From the NCBI RefSeq assembly GCF_004127445.1, contig NZ_QEXM01000042.1, positions 124,001 through 188,000 on the forward strand: a stretch of 64,000 bases of DNA, in the 5' to 3' direction. The position numbers and the translations under genes are program-made. Below the pieces are notes generated by a model. That model was not told where the DNA came from, did not search any database, and worked only from the letters and a program-made list of their open reading frames with translations. Below are positions 1 to 7,705 of the stretch, in pieces (the stretch's first letter is position 1; each line of letters begins with the position of its first letter). Source of the stretch: Streptomyces alfalfae. GTDB taxonomy: Bacteria; Actinomycetota; Actinomycetes; Streptomycetales; Streptomycetaceae.

Positions 1-496
1 CGCCGGGGCCTTCGGCGCCGTCTCCGCCAGCGCCGGCACCCCGGACGCCGCCGCGAAGGCCGCCGTCACCGCCGACGCGGGCGACAGGAACCTCACCCGG
101 TCCACGCACCTGACCGTCGCCGCCGCCACCAAGGCCGCGCAGGCCGCGCTCGACGCCGCCAAGAAGGAGAACCAGCGGGTCTCCGTCGCCGTCGTCGACC
201 GAAACGGCAACACCATCGTCACGCTGCGCGGCGACGGCGCGGGGCCGCAGTCCCCCGAGTCCGCCGAGAAGAAGGGCTACACCGCCGTCGCCTGGAACGC
301 CCCCACCTCCGAGCTCGCCGGGCGCCTGGACAAGGTGCCGAACCTCAAGGACATCCCCGGCACGCTGTTCCTCGCCGGCGGCGCCCCGGTGACCGCCAAG
401 GGCGCTCCCGTCGCGGGCATCGGTGTCGCGGGCGCTCCGAGCGGCGACCTGGACGAGAAGTTCGCGCGGGCCGGTGTGGCGGCCCTCAGCCGCTGA
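1..496 (+). CDS. GlcG/HbpS-family heme-binding-like protein (5' end missing)
   Basis: The reading frame is open from the window edge to TGA at 494-496, giving about 164 residues. The visible part has the GlcG/HbpS (DUF336) pattern: alternating helices and strands, the segment VSVAVVDRNGNTIVTLRGDG, then a Gly-rich end with AGIGVAGAPSGDLDEKFA. Members of this family include the secreted heme-binding protein HbpS of Streptomyces, and the Ala-rich upstream stretch could be the end of an export signal. The start and any signal peptide lie outside the window. The family assignment is fairly secure. Heme binding is inferred from the family only. Confidence 0.75.
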   Translation, partial: AGAFGAVSASAGTPDAAAKAAVTADAGDRNLTRSTHLTVAAATKAAQAALDAAKKENQRVSVAVVDRNGNTIVTLRGDGAGPQSPESAEKKGYTAVAWNAPTSELAGRLDKVPNLKDIPGTLFLAGGAPVTAKGAPVAGIGVAGAPSGDLDEKFARAGVAALSR

Positions 497-594
497 GCGC
501 CTGCGCCATGACCCCGGCCGGGTGTCCGGGCGGCGGCCCCCGGTCGGCGGCGGACAGCCCTCCGCGGGGAACATATGCCGCATAAGATCACCGC

Positions 595-2055
595 GTGGAC
601 CTGCGAAGACTCCCGGCCGCCCGCGCCGCCGCCCGTGCCCTCACCTGCGGTGTCACCCTGCTCGCCACCGCGGCCGTCGGCGCCTGCGGTGGTACGGGCA
701 CCGGGGGCACCCCGGGTGGGCACGGCGTGCGCGACCCGTACTTTCCGAAGCTGGGCAACGGCGGCTACGACGTGACGCACTACGAGCTGACCCTCGGCTA
801 CGAACCCGCCTCGGGTCAGCTCACGGGCACCGCCGAGATCACCGCCCGCGCCACCAAGAACCTCAGCGCGTTCAACCTCGACCTGCGGGGGCTCGACGTC
901 TCCGGCGTCACCGTCGGGGGCGAGGCGGCCCGCTTCCGCCGCGCGGGCCACGAGCTGACCGTGCGCCCGGCCGACGCACTGGCCAGGGGCAGGACGTTCC
1001 ACGCGCGGGTGCGCTACTCCGGCATCCCCGAGACCATCACCGACCCCGACGGCTCCAAGGAGGGCTGGCTCAGGACCGCCGACGGGGCGCTCGCGCTCGG
1101 CCAGCCGACCGGCTCCATGGCCTGGTTCCCCGGCAACCACCACCCGAGCGACAAGGCCTCCTACGACATACGGATCACCGTCCCCAAGGGGCTGCGGGCC
1201 GTCTCCAACGGCGAACTGGCCGGTGAACCGGGCGGCGAGCCCGCCAAGGGCGGCCGCACCACCTTCTCCTGGCACAGCCCCGAACCCATGGCGAGCTATC
1301 TGGCGACCGTGGCCATCGGGAAGTACGAGATGGCGTCCTCGACGACGAAGGGCGGGCTGCCGGTCGTCACCGCCGTCGACATCACCCAGGCGGAGGCGGG
1401 CCGCAAGGCCCTCGCGAAGCTCCCGGACATCCTGGAGTGGGGCGAGAAGAACTTCGGCCCCTACCCCTTCTCCGCCGCGGGCGCCGTCGTCGAGCGCGAG
1501 CAGGACGCGGGGTACGCCCTGGAGACGCAGACCCGCCCGGTCTTCCCGGGCGCCCCCAGCACCGGCCTCCTCGTCCACGAGCTGGCCCACCAGTGGTTCG
1601 GCGACTCCGTGACGCCGATGTCCTGGCGTGACATGTGGCTCAACGAGGGCTTCGCGACCTACGCCGAGTGGATGTACGCGGAGGACCACGGCGGCGACAG
1701 CGCGCAGACCGTCTTCGACCAGCTCTACGCGGGCACGCGCTACGCGGAGCCCGCCGACGACGAGGCCGTCTGGGCCTTCCCGCCCGGCAGGCCGCCCGAC
1801 GCCGCGCACATCTCCGACCCGCCGGTCTACGAGCGCGGCGCCATGGTCATCCACAAGATCCGCCGCGCGGTGGGCGACACCGTCTTCCGCGACATCACGC
1901 GCGGCTGGGCCAGGACGCACCGGCACGGCAACGCCAGCACACGGGACTTCACGGAGTACGTCGAGCAGCACGCGGGCGGCCACGAGGCCCGCGCCCGGGT
2001 CGGCCGGATCTGGGACGACTGGCTCTACGGGGACGGCAGGCCGGACCGCCCCTGA
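595..2055 (+). CDS. M1-family zinc metallopeptidase, lipoprotein
   Basis: A 486-residue exported aminopeptidase-like protein. The N-terminus has a basic and hydrophobic segment ending in the lipobox-like VGAC at about residues 28-31, so it is probably membrane-anchored outside the cell. The gluzincin zinc site is complete: HELAH at residues 328-332, then 18 residues, then Glu351 in NEGF. The usual GAMEN exopeptidase motif is replaced by a diverged segment (GYALETQTRP). The protein is much shorter than PepN and has no C-terminal HEAT-like domain. The GTG start is supported by the -10-like TAAGAT at 583-588, six bases upstream, with no Shine-Dalgarno sequence, which suggests a leaderless mRNA. 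It converges on the next gene with a 24 bp gap that holds a small GACGCC/GGCGTC hairpin. Confidence 0.88.
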   Translation: MDLRRLPAARAAARALTCGVTLLATAAVGACGGTGTGGTPGGHGVRDPYFPKLGNGGYDVTHYELTLGYEPASGQLTGTAEITARATKNLSAFNLDLRGLDVSGVTVGGEAARFRRAGHELTVRPADALARGRTFHARVRYSGIPETITDPDGSKEGWLRTADGALALGQPTGSMAWFPGNHHPSDKASYDIRITVPKGLRAVSNGELAGEPGGEPAKGGRTTFSWHSPEPMASYLATVAIGKYEMASSTTKGGLPVVTAVDITQAEAGRKALAKLPDILEWGEKNFGPYPFSAAGAVVEREQDAGYALETQTRPVFPGAPSTGLLVHELAHQWFGDSVTPMSWRDMWLNEGFATYAEWMYAEDHGGDSAQTVFDQLYAGTRYAEPADDEAVWAFPPGRPPDAAHISDPPVYERGAMVIHKIRRAVGDTVFRDITRGWARTHRHGNASTRDFTEYVEQHAGGHEARARVGRIWDDWLYGDGRPDRP

Positions 2056-2079
2056 CCCGTCACCGGACGCCGGCGGGCG

Positions 2080-3135
2080 TCAGTCCGCGGGGGGCCGCGG
2101 CGCGGACCGGAGCTCGCGCCACTCCGTCCAGAAGGCCCACAGCAGGAAGGCCACCACCGCGACGTGCAGGGCCGTCCAGAACGGCGAGCCGCCGTCGCCG
2201 GCGATCAGGTCGTCCACCAGCAGCACCGTGAAGAACAGGGCGGCGGCCCCCGACCCGTACAGCTTCCTGCGCGCCAGGCGGCCCTTCCTCGCGGGCCCCT
2301 CGGCCAGCCGCAGCGCGTACACCTCCACGTCACCGAAGGCGTCCTCGGCGCTCTCCCCCTCCGGCGCGGCGGCGAGGTGCTGCCGCGCCTCCCGCACATG
2401 GCCCCGCGCCTGGGCCGCGGGCATCGCGTGCCTGCCGCGCAGGAGCCGGCCGAGCCGGGCCAGCCAGGCCTCGTCGTCGCCCGCCGGGGGCGGCGAGGCG
2501 AACCACCGGTCGATACGGGCCTTCGGCAGGGCAGCGGCGGCCGCCGCCACGGCCACGCAGCCGACCGCGAGCACCGGCACGGGGACGCGGAACAGCCGCT
2601 CCTCGGAGAGGAAGACGGCGAGCACACCGCCGCCCACCAGGGCGGCGGCGACCCCGCCCGCAAAGCCCCACATGCCCCGCCACCGCCCGGCCGCCCCGGC
2701 CACCACGGCGACGGACGCGCACGCCAGAGCGAGCACGATCGCCGCGAAGACCGCCGCGCCGGACGGCGTCACCTCCGCCCAGAGGCCGTCCTGGACCCAG
2801 TCGAGCACGCAGAGCACCAGGCCGACGAGACCGAGCGACACCTGGGCGGCGACGATCCGCTCGCCGGGCGTCAGGCCGTTCGCGTCGACGCGGGCACGGT
2901 GCGCCTCACCGATGCGCTCGGCGGCGACCGTGCGCGCGTATTCCTCCGGGGCCCCGAGGACCTCCAGCGCGGGCCTGCCGGCCTCGGCCACCATCTCGTG
3001 GGCCTCGGCGAGCACCTCGTCGGCGAGCCCGTCGGGCGCGTCGTGCCGCAGCACGAGACGCACCTCGACCGTCGCGGCCCAGTCCTCGTCCTCTTCCCTG
3101 CTCCACGTGAGGCTCGCGCCCCGTGTCCCGCTCAT
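2080..3135 (-). CDS. Multi-pass membrane protein with DUF1700/permease-prefix-like N-terminus
   Basis: A 351-residue protein with an acidic, helical N-terminal cytoplasmic part (about 1-85) and then several hydrophobic segments. A second soluble helical stretch at about 215-290 resembles the first (EAxxHLxxAPEGESAEDAFGDVE) and precedes a last pair of membrane helices. Such proteins typically sit directly behind PadR regulators, as here: its ATG overlaps the regulator stop codon by 4 bp (ATGA), so the two are translationally coupled. The specific function is unknown. A role as an envelope-stress or transport accessory is only a guess from the PadR partnership. Confidence 0.7.
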   Translation of the reverse strand: MSGTRGASLTWSREEDEDWAATVEVRLVLRHDAPDGLADEVLAEAHEMVAEAGRPALEVLGAPEEYARTVAAERIGEAHRARVDANGLTPGERIVAAQVSLGLVGLVLCVLDWVQDGLWAEVTPSGAAVFAAIVLALACASVAVVAGAAGRWRGMWGFAGGVAAALVGGGVLAVFLSEERLFRVPVPVLAVGCVAVAAAAAALPKARIDRWFASPPPAGDDEAWLARLGRLLRGRHAMPAAQARGHVREARQHLAAAPEGESAEDAFGDVEVYALRLAEGPARKGRLARRKLYGSGAAALFFTVLLVDDLIAGDGGSPFWTALHVAVVAFLLWAFWTEWRELRSAPRPPAD

Positions 3136-3458
3136 GCGTCCCCCTCTGCGAGGAGCGAGGCGACGCTCCGGGTGAAGTCACCCCATGCGGCCCGGTCACG
3201 CCGCAGCCTCGCCCGCCCCTCCTCGGTGATCCGGTAGTACTTCCGTCCGGGGCCGCCCTCGCCCGCGCCCCACTCGACCTCGACGGCGCCCTCCTCTTCG
3301 AGGCGGGTGAGCGCGGGGTAGAGGGTCGCGGCCTTCACGCCCGTGAGCCCCGCGCCGGCGAGCCTGCTGAGCAGCGCGTAGCCGTAGCTCCTCGGCTCGC
3401 CGTCGAGGATTCCGAGCAGGCACAGGGGCAGCGCGGCACGCGCCCAGGAACCGTTCAT
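3132..3458 (-). CDS. PadR-family transcriptional regulator
   Basis: About 108 residues with the PadR winged helix: LLGILDGEPRSYGYALLSRL, then the recognition helix region TLYPALTRLEEEGAVEVEW and the beta-wing KYYRITEEGRARL. It is the small (subfamily 2) form without a long C-terminal dimerisation domain. The start used is ATG at 3458 (MNGSWARAAL). A GTG at 3485 in the same frame is possible. It is coupled to the downstream membrane-protein gene. A 12 bp palindrome (3524-3535) in its promoter region is a good candidate for autoregulation, as known for many PadR proteins. Confidence 0.9.
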   Translation of the reverse strand: MNGSWARAALPLCLLGILDGEPRSYGYALLSRLAGAGLTGVKAATLYPALTRLEEEGAVEVEWGAGEGGPGRKYYRITEEGRARLRRDRAAWGDFTRSVASLLAEGDA

Positions 3459-3523
3459 GACGCCCACGGCACCCCTTCTCGTCACCCGGCGGCACAGCCC
3501 GGACGACCCGGGCCGACTATTGC

Positions 3524-3535
3524 AGTATTCATACT
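3524..3535. promoter_or_regulatory. Palindromic operator candidate upstream of padR
   Basis: AGTATTCATACT: 5 bp arms around a 2 bp centre, embedded in an AT-rich island (ACTA at 3516-3519 pairs with TAGT at 3535-3538) that stands out in this GC-rich sequence. It lies 66-77 bp upstream of the regulator start and probably overlaps its promoter. PadR proteins often bind AT-rich palindromes of this kind. The assignment to this PadR is inferred. Confidence 0.5.
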
Positions 3536-3600
3536 AGTCCGGATTCTCGTCAACGCGGCCCGGGGCGGGTGTCCGGAGTGGGGGTCGGGGCCGAACGCAG

Positions 3601-3649
3601 AAAAGTCCCACCCGCACGCCGTGGTGAACGGTGTGCGGGTGGGACTTTT
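3601..3649 (-). terminator. Strong hairpin terminator after terD
   Basis: Perfect 17 bp inverted repeat (3601-3617 with 3633-3649) with a 15-nt loop and AAAA/TTTT at the outer ends, so it can work in both directions. It lies 3' of terD and upstream of the padR unit and separates the two transcription units. Its base sequence matches the hairpin at 44148-44204. Confidence 0.85.
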
Positions 3650-3703
3650 CCGTGCTTCGGTCCGGCCGGGGCGCTAGCGCCCCCGATCGGCCGCCGGGGA
3701 ACC

Positions 3704-4279
3704 TCAGACGTTGACGCCGAAGTCCTGGGCGATGCCGACCAGGCCCGAGGCGTAGCCCTGGCCGACGGCGCGGAACTTCCACTCCGCGCCGTTGCGGTAC
3801 AGCTCGCCGAAGACCATGGCGGTCTCGGTGGCGGCGTCCTCGGAGAGGTCGTAGCGCGCGATCTCCGTGCCGCCCGCCTGGTTCACGATGCGGATGAACG
3901 CGTTGCGGACCTGGCCGAAGTTCTGCGAGCGGTTCTCGGCGTCGTAGATCGAGACCGGGAAGACGATCTTCTCGATGTCGGCCGGCAGGCCCGCGAGGTT
4001 GACGTTGATCTGCTCGTCGTCGCCCTCGCCCTGGCCCGTGACGTTGTCACCGGTGTGGACGATGGTCTGGTCCGGCGTCGCCTTGTTGTTGAAGAAGACG
4101 AAGTGCTGGTCGGAGTAGACCTTGCCCTGCGTGTTCACCGCGATCGCGGAGGCGTCCAGGTCGAAGTCGGTGCCGGTGGTGGTGCGGACGTCCCAGCCGA
4201 GGCCCACGGTGACGGCGGTCAGGCCCGGAGCCTCCTTGGTCAGCGAGACGTTGCCACCCTTGGACAGGCTTACTGCCAT
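3704..4279 (-). CDS. terD: TerD-family tellurium/stress protein
   Basis: A 191-residue cytosolic protein of the TerD/TerE/CABP family. It carries the calcium-binding family signatures: GLGWDVR with DFDLDASA near the N-terminus, DNVTGQGEGDDEQINVNL in the middle, and IYDAENRSQNFGQVRNAFIRI near residues 115-135. Streptomyces carry many paralogues, linked to stress, calcium and development as well as tellurite resistance. It is a stand-alone gene with a purine-rich ribosome binding site (GGGAAGGGA) and its own terminator. Family membership is clear. The physiological trigger cannot be read from the sequence. Confidence 0.93.
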   Translation of the reverse strand: MAVSLSKGGNVSLTKEAPGLTAVTVGLGWDVRTTTGTDFDLDASAIAVNTQGKVYSDQHFVFFNNKATPDQTIVHTGDNVTGQGEGDDEQINVNLAGLPADIEKIVFPVSIYDAENRSQNFGQVRNAFIRIVNQAGGTEIARYDLSEDAATETAMVFGELYRNGAEWKFRAVGQGYASGLVGIAQDFGVNV

Positions 4280-4490
4280 TGTTCGGGAGTCCCTTCCCTC
4301 GTTTGCGTGCGCACGGTGTGCGCTGGGCGCTTCGTACTGGGGACGAAGCTACCGTCATCGGTACCAACGCCGTCCAGCGTCCCGAGGTTCCAGTTCCCTT
4401 TACTTTCTTTACCCGGTCGCCCGGAAGGCCGAAGGACCGCCCCGGAAAAACAGCGTGACGTGAGCCCGACAGGCGCGGGACCATGGGGTC

Positions 4491-4952
4491 ATGTCCGGTC
4501 TCAGCAGGGGATCCGGGGGGCTCTCCCCGGAAAAGCTCCGTATCCGCGGTTCGGTCTCCCTGCCGGAGGCCGAGCTCATGTGGCGTTTCTCGCGGTCGTC
4601 GGGCCCCGGCGGCCAGCACGTGAACACCAGTGACTCCCAGGTCGAGCTGCGGTTCGACCTCGTGAACACCGGCGCGCTGCCCGACGTGTGGAAGGAGCGG
4701 GCGATCGAGCGCCTCGGCTCCCGGCTGATCGGCGGCGTCATCGGCGTACGGGCCAGCGAGCACCGCTCCCAGTGGCGCAACAGGGAGATGGCCGTCACCC
4801 GCCTCGTCTCCCTGCTCGCCGAGGCCACCGCCCCGCCGCCGAGGCCGCGCCGCGCCACGAAGATCCCCCGCGGCATCAACGAACGCAGGCTGCGCGACAA
4901 GAAGCAGCGCGGCGAGACGAAGCGCGGCCGCTCGGGCCGGGGCTGGGGCTGA
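4491..4952 (+). CDS. arfB: Alternative ribosome-rescue factor ArfB (GGQ peptidyl-tRNA hydrolase)
   Basis: A 153-residue protein, the usual ArfB/YaeJ length. It carries the release-factor catalytic loop SSGPGGQHVN at about residues 37-46, which hydrolyses peptidyl-tRNA on stalled ribosomes. It has no codon-recognition domains. The tail is very basic (KIPRGINERRLRDKKQRGETKRGR), matching the ArfB tail that enters the empty mRNA channel. A stand-alone gene with a short intergenic region on both sides. Confidence 0.92.
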   Translation: MSGLSRGSGGLSPEKLRIRGSVSLPEAELMWRFSRSSGPGGQHVNTSDSQVELRFDLVNTGALPDVWKERAIERLGSRLIGGVIGVRASEHRSQWRNREMAVTRLVSLLAEATAPPPRPRRATKIPRGINERRLRDKKQRGETKRGRSGRGWG

Positions 4953-5004
4953 GCGGGGCCGGAGGTGGTCCCGCCGGGGGCCGTGCGGGTCCGCGCCGGA
5001 GGAC

Positions 5005-5598
5005 TCAGCCGAGCTGCCGGTAGCGGCCCCGGAAGTACGCCAGCGGCGCCCCGTCGCCGCCCGGCACGGACGCCGTGAGCACCCGGCCGATCACCAGCGT
5101 GTGGTCGCCGGCCCGCACCGTCTGCTCCGTACGGCACTCCAGCGCCGCCAGCGCGCCGCCGACCAGCGGGGCGCCCGACCTCTCGCCCCGTGCGTACGGG
5201 ATGTCCTCGAAGAGGAGGCGGTCGCTGATCCGGCCCTTCATGGCGAAGCGGCCCGCGATGTGGCGCTGGCTCTCCGCGAGCACGGAGACCGCCCACACCG
5301 GCTGCTCGGCCAGCAGGTCGTCCATCCGGGAGCCCTCGCGCAGGCTCACCAGGACCAGGGGCGGGTCCAGGGAGACGGAGAGGAAGGACGTCGCCGTCAT
5401 GCCGACGTCCTCGCCCGCCGGGGCGTCCGGGTCGTCCGGGTCCAGGCCCGGCTCGCGCGCCGTCACCAGGACGACGCCGGCGGCGAGGCGGGACATGGCC
5501 GCGCGGAACTCGTCGTTGCTCACCCCCTCAGCATGCCCATCCTGTGACGGGTGGCGTGGGGTGGACGGGGCGGGGAGTGTCTTCAGTACGTGGGCCAC
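5005..5598 (-). CDS. Flavin reductase family protein (FMN-binding split barrel)
   Basis: A 197-residue protein with the flavin reductase fold seen in small components of two-component monooxygenases: FRAAMSRLAAGVVLVTA, then GMTATSFLSVSLDPPLVLVSL (flavin phosphate-binding loop) and a terminal GDHTLVIGRVL...PLAYFRGRYRQL. The GTG start at 5598 is supported by a -10-like TAGCGT at 5606-5611, seven bases upstream, with no Shine-Dalgarno sequence (leaderless). A perfect 14 bp palindrome lies 56 bp upstream. There is no monooxygenase partner nearby, so the substrate and partner are unknown. Confidence 0.88.
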   Translation of the reverse strand: MAHVLKTLPAPSTPRHPSQDGHAEGVSNDEFRAAMSRLAAGVVLVTAREPGLDPDDPDAPAGEDVGMTATSFLSVSLDPPLVLVSLREGSRMDDLLAEQPVWAVSVLAESQRHIAGRFAMKGRISDRLLFEDIPYARGERSGAPLVGGALAALECRTEQTVRAGDHTLVIGRVLTASVPGGDGAPLAYFRGRYRQLG

Positions 5599-5653
5599 GG
5601 TGCCGACGCTAGCCCGGCTGGCTCCCCCGCCACATCGGGCCCTGGGCCGAGAC

Positions 5654-5667
5654 CGGTCCTAGGACCG
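5654..5667. promoter_or_regulatory. Perfect 14 bp palindrome in front of the flavin reductase gene
   Basis: CGGTCCTAGGACCG is self-complementary over all 14 bases. It lies 56-69 bp upstream of the flavin reductase start, about where an activator or -35-proximal operator would sit. No regulator is assigned with confidence. A redox or hypoxia type operator is a guess based on the GGnCC..GGnCC layout and the flavin-dependent neighbour. Confidence 0.4.
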
Positions 5668-5790
5668 ACGGCCGAGCGCGGACCCCGCACGCGCGTGCCG
5701 GGCCGTCGAGCCGCGGAGACCCGGAGGTGGCACGCGGTGCCGCCGGAGGCGTTGGACGCTGAAGGGTCTGGACCAACGGCGGCGCCCCAT

Positions 5791-5808
5791 CTGTGACTTG
5801 AGTCACAG
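5791..5808. promoter_or_regulatory. Crp-like binding site upstream of cdgB
   Basis: CTGTGACTTGAGTCACAG: 8 bp perfect arms with a 2 bp centre. It contains the classical TGTGA-N6-TCACA pattern and fits the Streptomyces Crp consensus GTG-N6-GNCAC exactly. It lies 176-193 bp upstream of the diguanylate cyclase start in the 385 bp gap 5599-5983, which otherwise shows only a TTGACC (5822-5827) that might be a -35 element without a convincing -10. Confidence 0.6.
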
Positions 5809-5983
5809 GACCCATATTTTGTTGACCCTGTGTACCGGGTGGGCAGCTCGCTGTGATTCAGTGACGGTGGCAATAAGACACTGAGGGCACAAGGGCACAG
5901 AACACACGGGCACGGAAGCAGAAGAAGACACTGCGGGCGCCGCGCATCCTGGAGTTGCTGTCGAGGTCTCGGGGAGAACGAGC

Positions 5984-7618
5984 ATGGAGACCGAGTCGGA
6001 GCCGTACGTCCGTCTTGCGACCCTGCGGCAGCTGCATCAGGTGGTTGCGGAGCTGAACACGGCCCGCAGCCTGGCGGACACGCTGCAGACGGTCGCCGAC
6101 GGCGTCGTCAACGGCCTTGGCTATGAGCTGGCGTGCGTCAACCTCGTGCGCCCCGACGGCGACCTCGTCGTCGCCGCCTTCGCGGGCAACCCCTCCGCCG
6201 AGGCCCTCATCACCGGCCGCGTGGGCTCCCGCGACGCCTGGGAGCGCCGCCTGGCGATGGGCGAGCCCTGGGGCGCTCTGCGCTTCATCTCGTACACCGA
6301 GGGCTGGGTCCTCGACGACGACGACGTCCCGCAGTGGTACACCGAGGGCCCCGAGCCGCGCTTCGAGGACGAGTGGCACCCCGCCGACCGCCTCTTCGCC
6401 CCGATGTACGCCTCCGGCGCCGGCGGCGAACTGCTCGGCGTGATCTCCGTGGACCGGCCGCGCAACGGCCGCAGGCCCGGCGCCTGGGGCCGCGAGGCCC
6501 TGCAGATGTACGCCTTCCAGGCCGCCATCGCGATCAGCAACGCCCGGCTGCGGGCCAACATGCAGCGCGCCCTCGTCCGCCTGGAGCGGGAGCAGCAGGC
6601 GCTGCGGGCCAGCGAGGAATCCTTCCGGCAGGCGTTCGAGTACGCGCCGTCCGGCATGGCCGTCGCGGAGATGGGCGGCGACCAGCACGGCCGCATCCTG
6701 CGCACGAACGACGCGCTCTGCCGCCTCCTCGGCAGGCCCGCCTCGGCCATGCGGCGCTACTCGTTCTCCGACCTCGTCCACCCCGAGGACATCGGGACGC
6801 TCCTGCGCACCTCCGCCGAGGGCGGCAGGGCCGAGCTGCGGCTCGCGCGCCGCGACGGCACGTACGTCTGGGTCTCCCTGCGCAACAGCGTGGTCGCCGA
6901 CGCCGCCGACGGGCCCCGCTTCCTGCTCACCCACGTCGAGGACATCGAGGAGCGCAAGCGGCGCGAGCTCCAGCTGGCGCACCGGGCGAGCCACGACTCC
7001 CTGACCGGCCTGCCGAACTCCGCGGAGCTGCGCGCCAGGCTCGGCGCCCGGCTCTGCCGCCGGCCCCACGCGGGGCAGCCGAGCGCCGTGGACTCGCTGG
7101 ACGCCGCCTATGAGCACGGCTTCGACTTCGGGCCCGCGTCCCACGAGCCGGACGACGGCTTCGACCACCACGTCCACACGGTCGCGCCCGAGGGCCGCGA
7201 GGGCGACGCGGACGACGGCGCCAAGGGCCTGGCGGTCCTCTTCTGCGACCTCGACGGCTTCAAGTCGATCAACGACCGCTTCGGGCACCACACCGGCGAC
7301 GCCGTCCTCATCGAGGTCGCCAGGCGCCTCACCAACGGCGTGCGGGACGGGGACACGGTCGCGCGGCTCGGCGGTGACGAGTTCGTCGTCCTCGCGGACG
7401 GCCTCGGCCGCGCCGACGCCCAGGACCTCGCGGTGCGGCTGCGGAACGCGATCATCCCGCCGATCCGCGTCGACGGGCGTGCGGTCCGCGTGGGAGCGAG
7501 TTTCGGCATCGGCTGGGCGCACTGCGGGATGTCGGCGGACGAAGTGTTGCACTCCGCCGACCAGCGGATGTACGTGGAGAAACGCTCACGTGCCAAGCAG
7601 CACAGGCGGGCGGGATAG
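5984..7618 (+). CDS. cdgB: GAF-PAS-GGDEF diguanylate cyclase (CdgB type)
   Basis: A 544-residue cytosolic enzyme predicted to make cyclic di-GMP, the Streptomyces brake on sporulation acting through BldD. Domain order: GAF (about 20-190), a short coiled link, PAS/PAC (about 210-325, ending in HVEDIEERKRRE), then GGDEF (about 335-540). The active site is intact (GGDEF at residues 463-467). An RDGD product-inhibition site lies at 454-457, with the canonical five-residue spacing. An acidic, His-rich insert (about 360-405) interrupts the start of the GGDEF domain. Architecture and neighbours match S. coelicolor CdgB. A Crp-like palindrome lies upstream. Confidence 0.92.
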   Translation: METESEPYVRLATLRQLHQVVAELNTARSLADTLQTVADGVVNGLGYELACVNLVRPDGDLVVAAFAGNPSAEALITGRVGSRDAWERRLAMGEPWGALRFISYTEGWVLDDDDVPQWYTEGPEPRFEDEWHPADRLFAPMYASGAGGELLGVISVDRPRNGRRPGAWGREALQMYAFQAAIAISNARLRANMQRALVRLEREQQALRASEESFRQAFEYAPSGMAVAEMGGDQHGRILRTNDALCRLLGRPASAMRRYSFSDLVHPEDIGTLLRTSAEGGRAELRLARRDGTYVWVSLRNSVVADAADGPRFLLTHVEDIEERKRRELQLAHRASHDSLTGLPNSAELRARLGARLCRRPHAGQPSAVDSLDAAYEHGFDFGPASHEPDDGFDHHVHTVAPEGREGDADDGAKGLAVLFCDLDGFKSINDRFGHHTGDAVLIEVARRLTNGVRDGDTVARLGGDEFVVLADGLGRADAQDLAVRLRNAIIPPIRVDGRAVRVGASFGIGWAHCGMSADEVLHSADQRMYVEKRSRAKQHRRAG

Positions 7619-7705
7619 CGGTCTCGATGAGGTCAAGGCCGCCTGTTGGCCTCATCAGGAGCGGGTAGGCTCCCCGCGTCAGCGATATGAGGGAGTGACC
7701 TGGGA

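Noticed and set aside
22..500. tRNA or rRNA genes anywhere in the window
   Set aside because: No cloverleaf with a conserved TTCGAATC-type loop or 3' acceptor stem and no rRNA signature was found while reading the gaps. A tRNAscan run would be decisive.
277..1983. Long open antisense frame opposite the M1 peptidase
   Set aside because: High GC makes stop codons rare in antisense frames. The translation is Arg/Gly/Val-rich without domain features, and the plus-strand protein has an intact zinc site.
5791..5808. BldD operator interpretation of the cdgB palindrome
   Set aside because: BldD sites need TNAC-N5-GTNA; here the spacing is TGAC-N4-GTCA, one base short, whereas the Crp pattern fits exactly.
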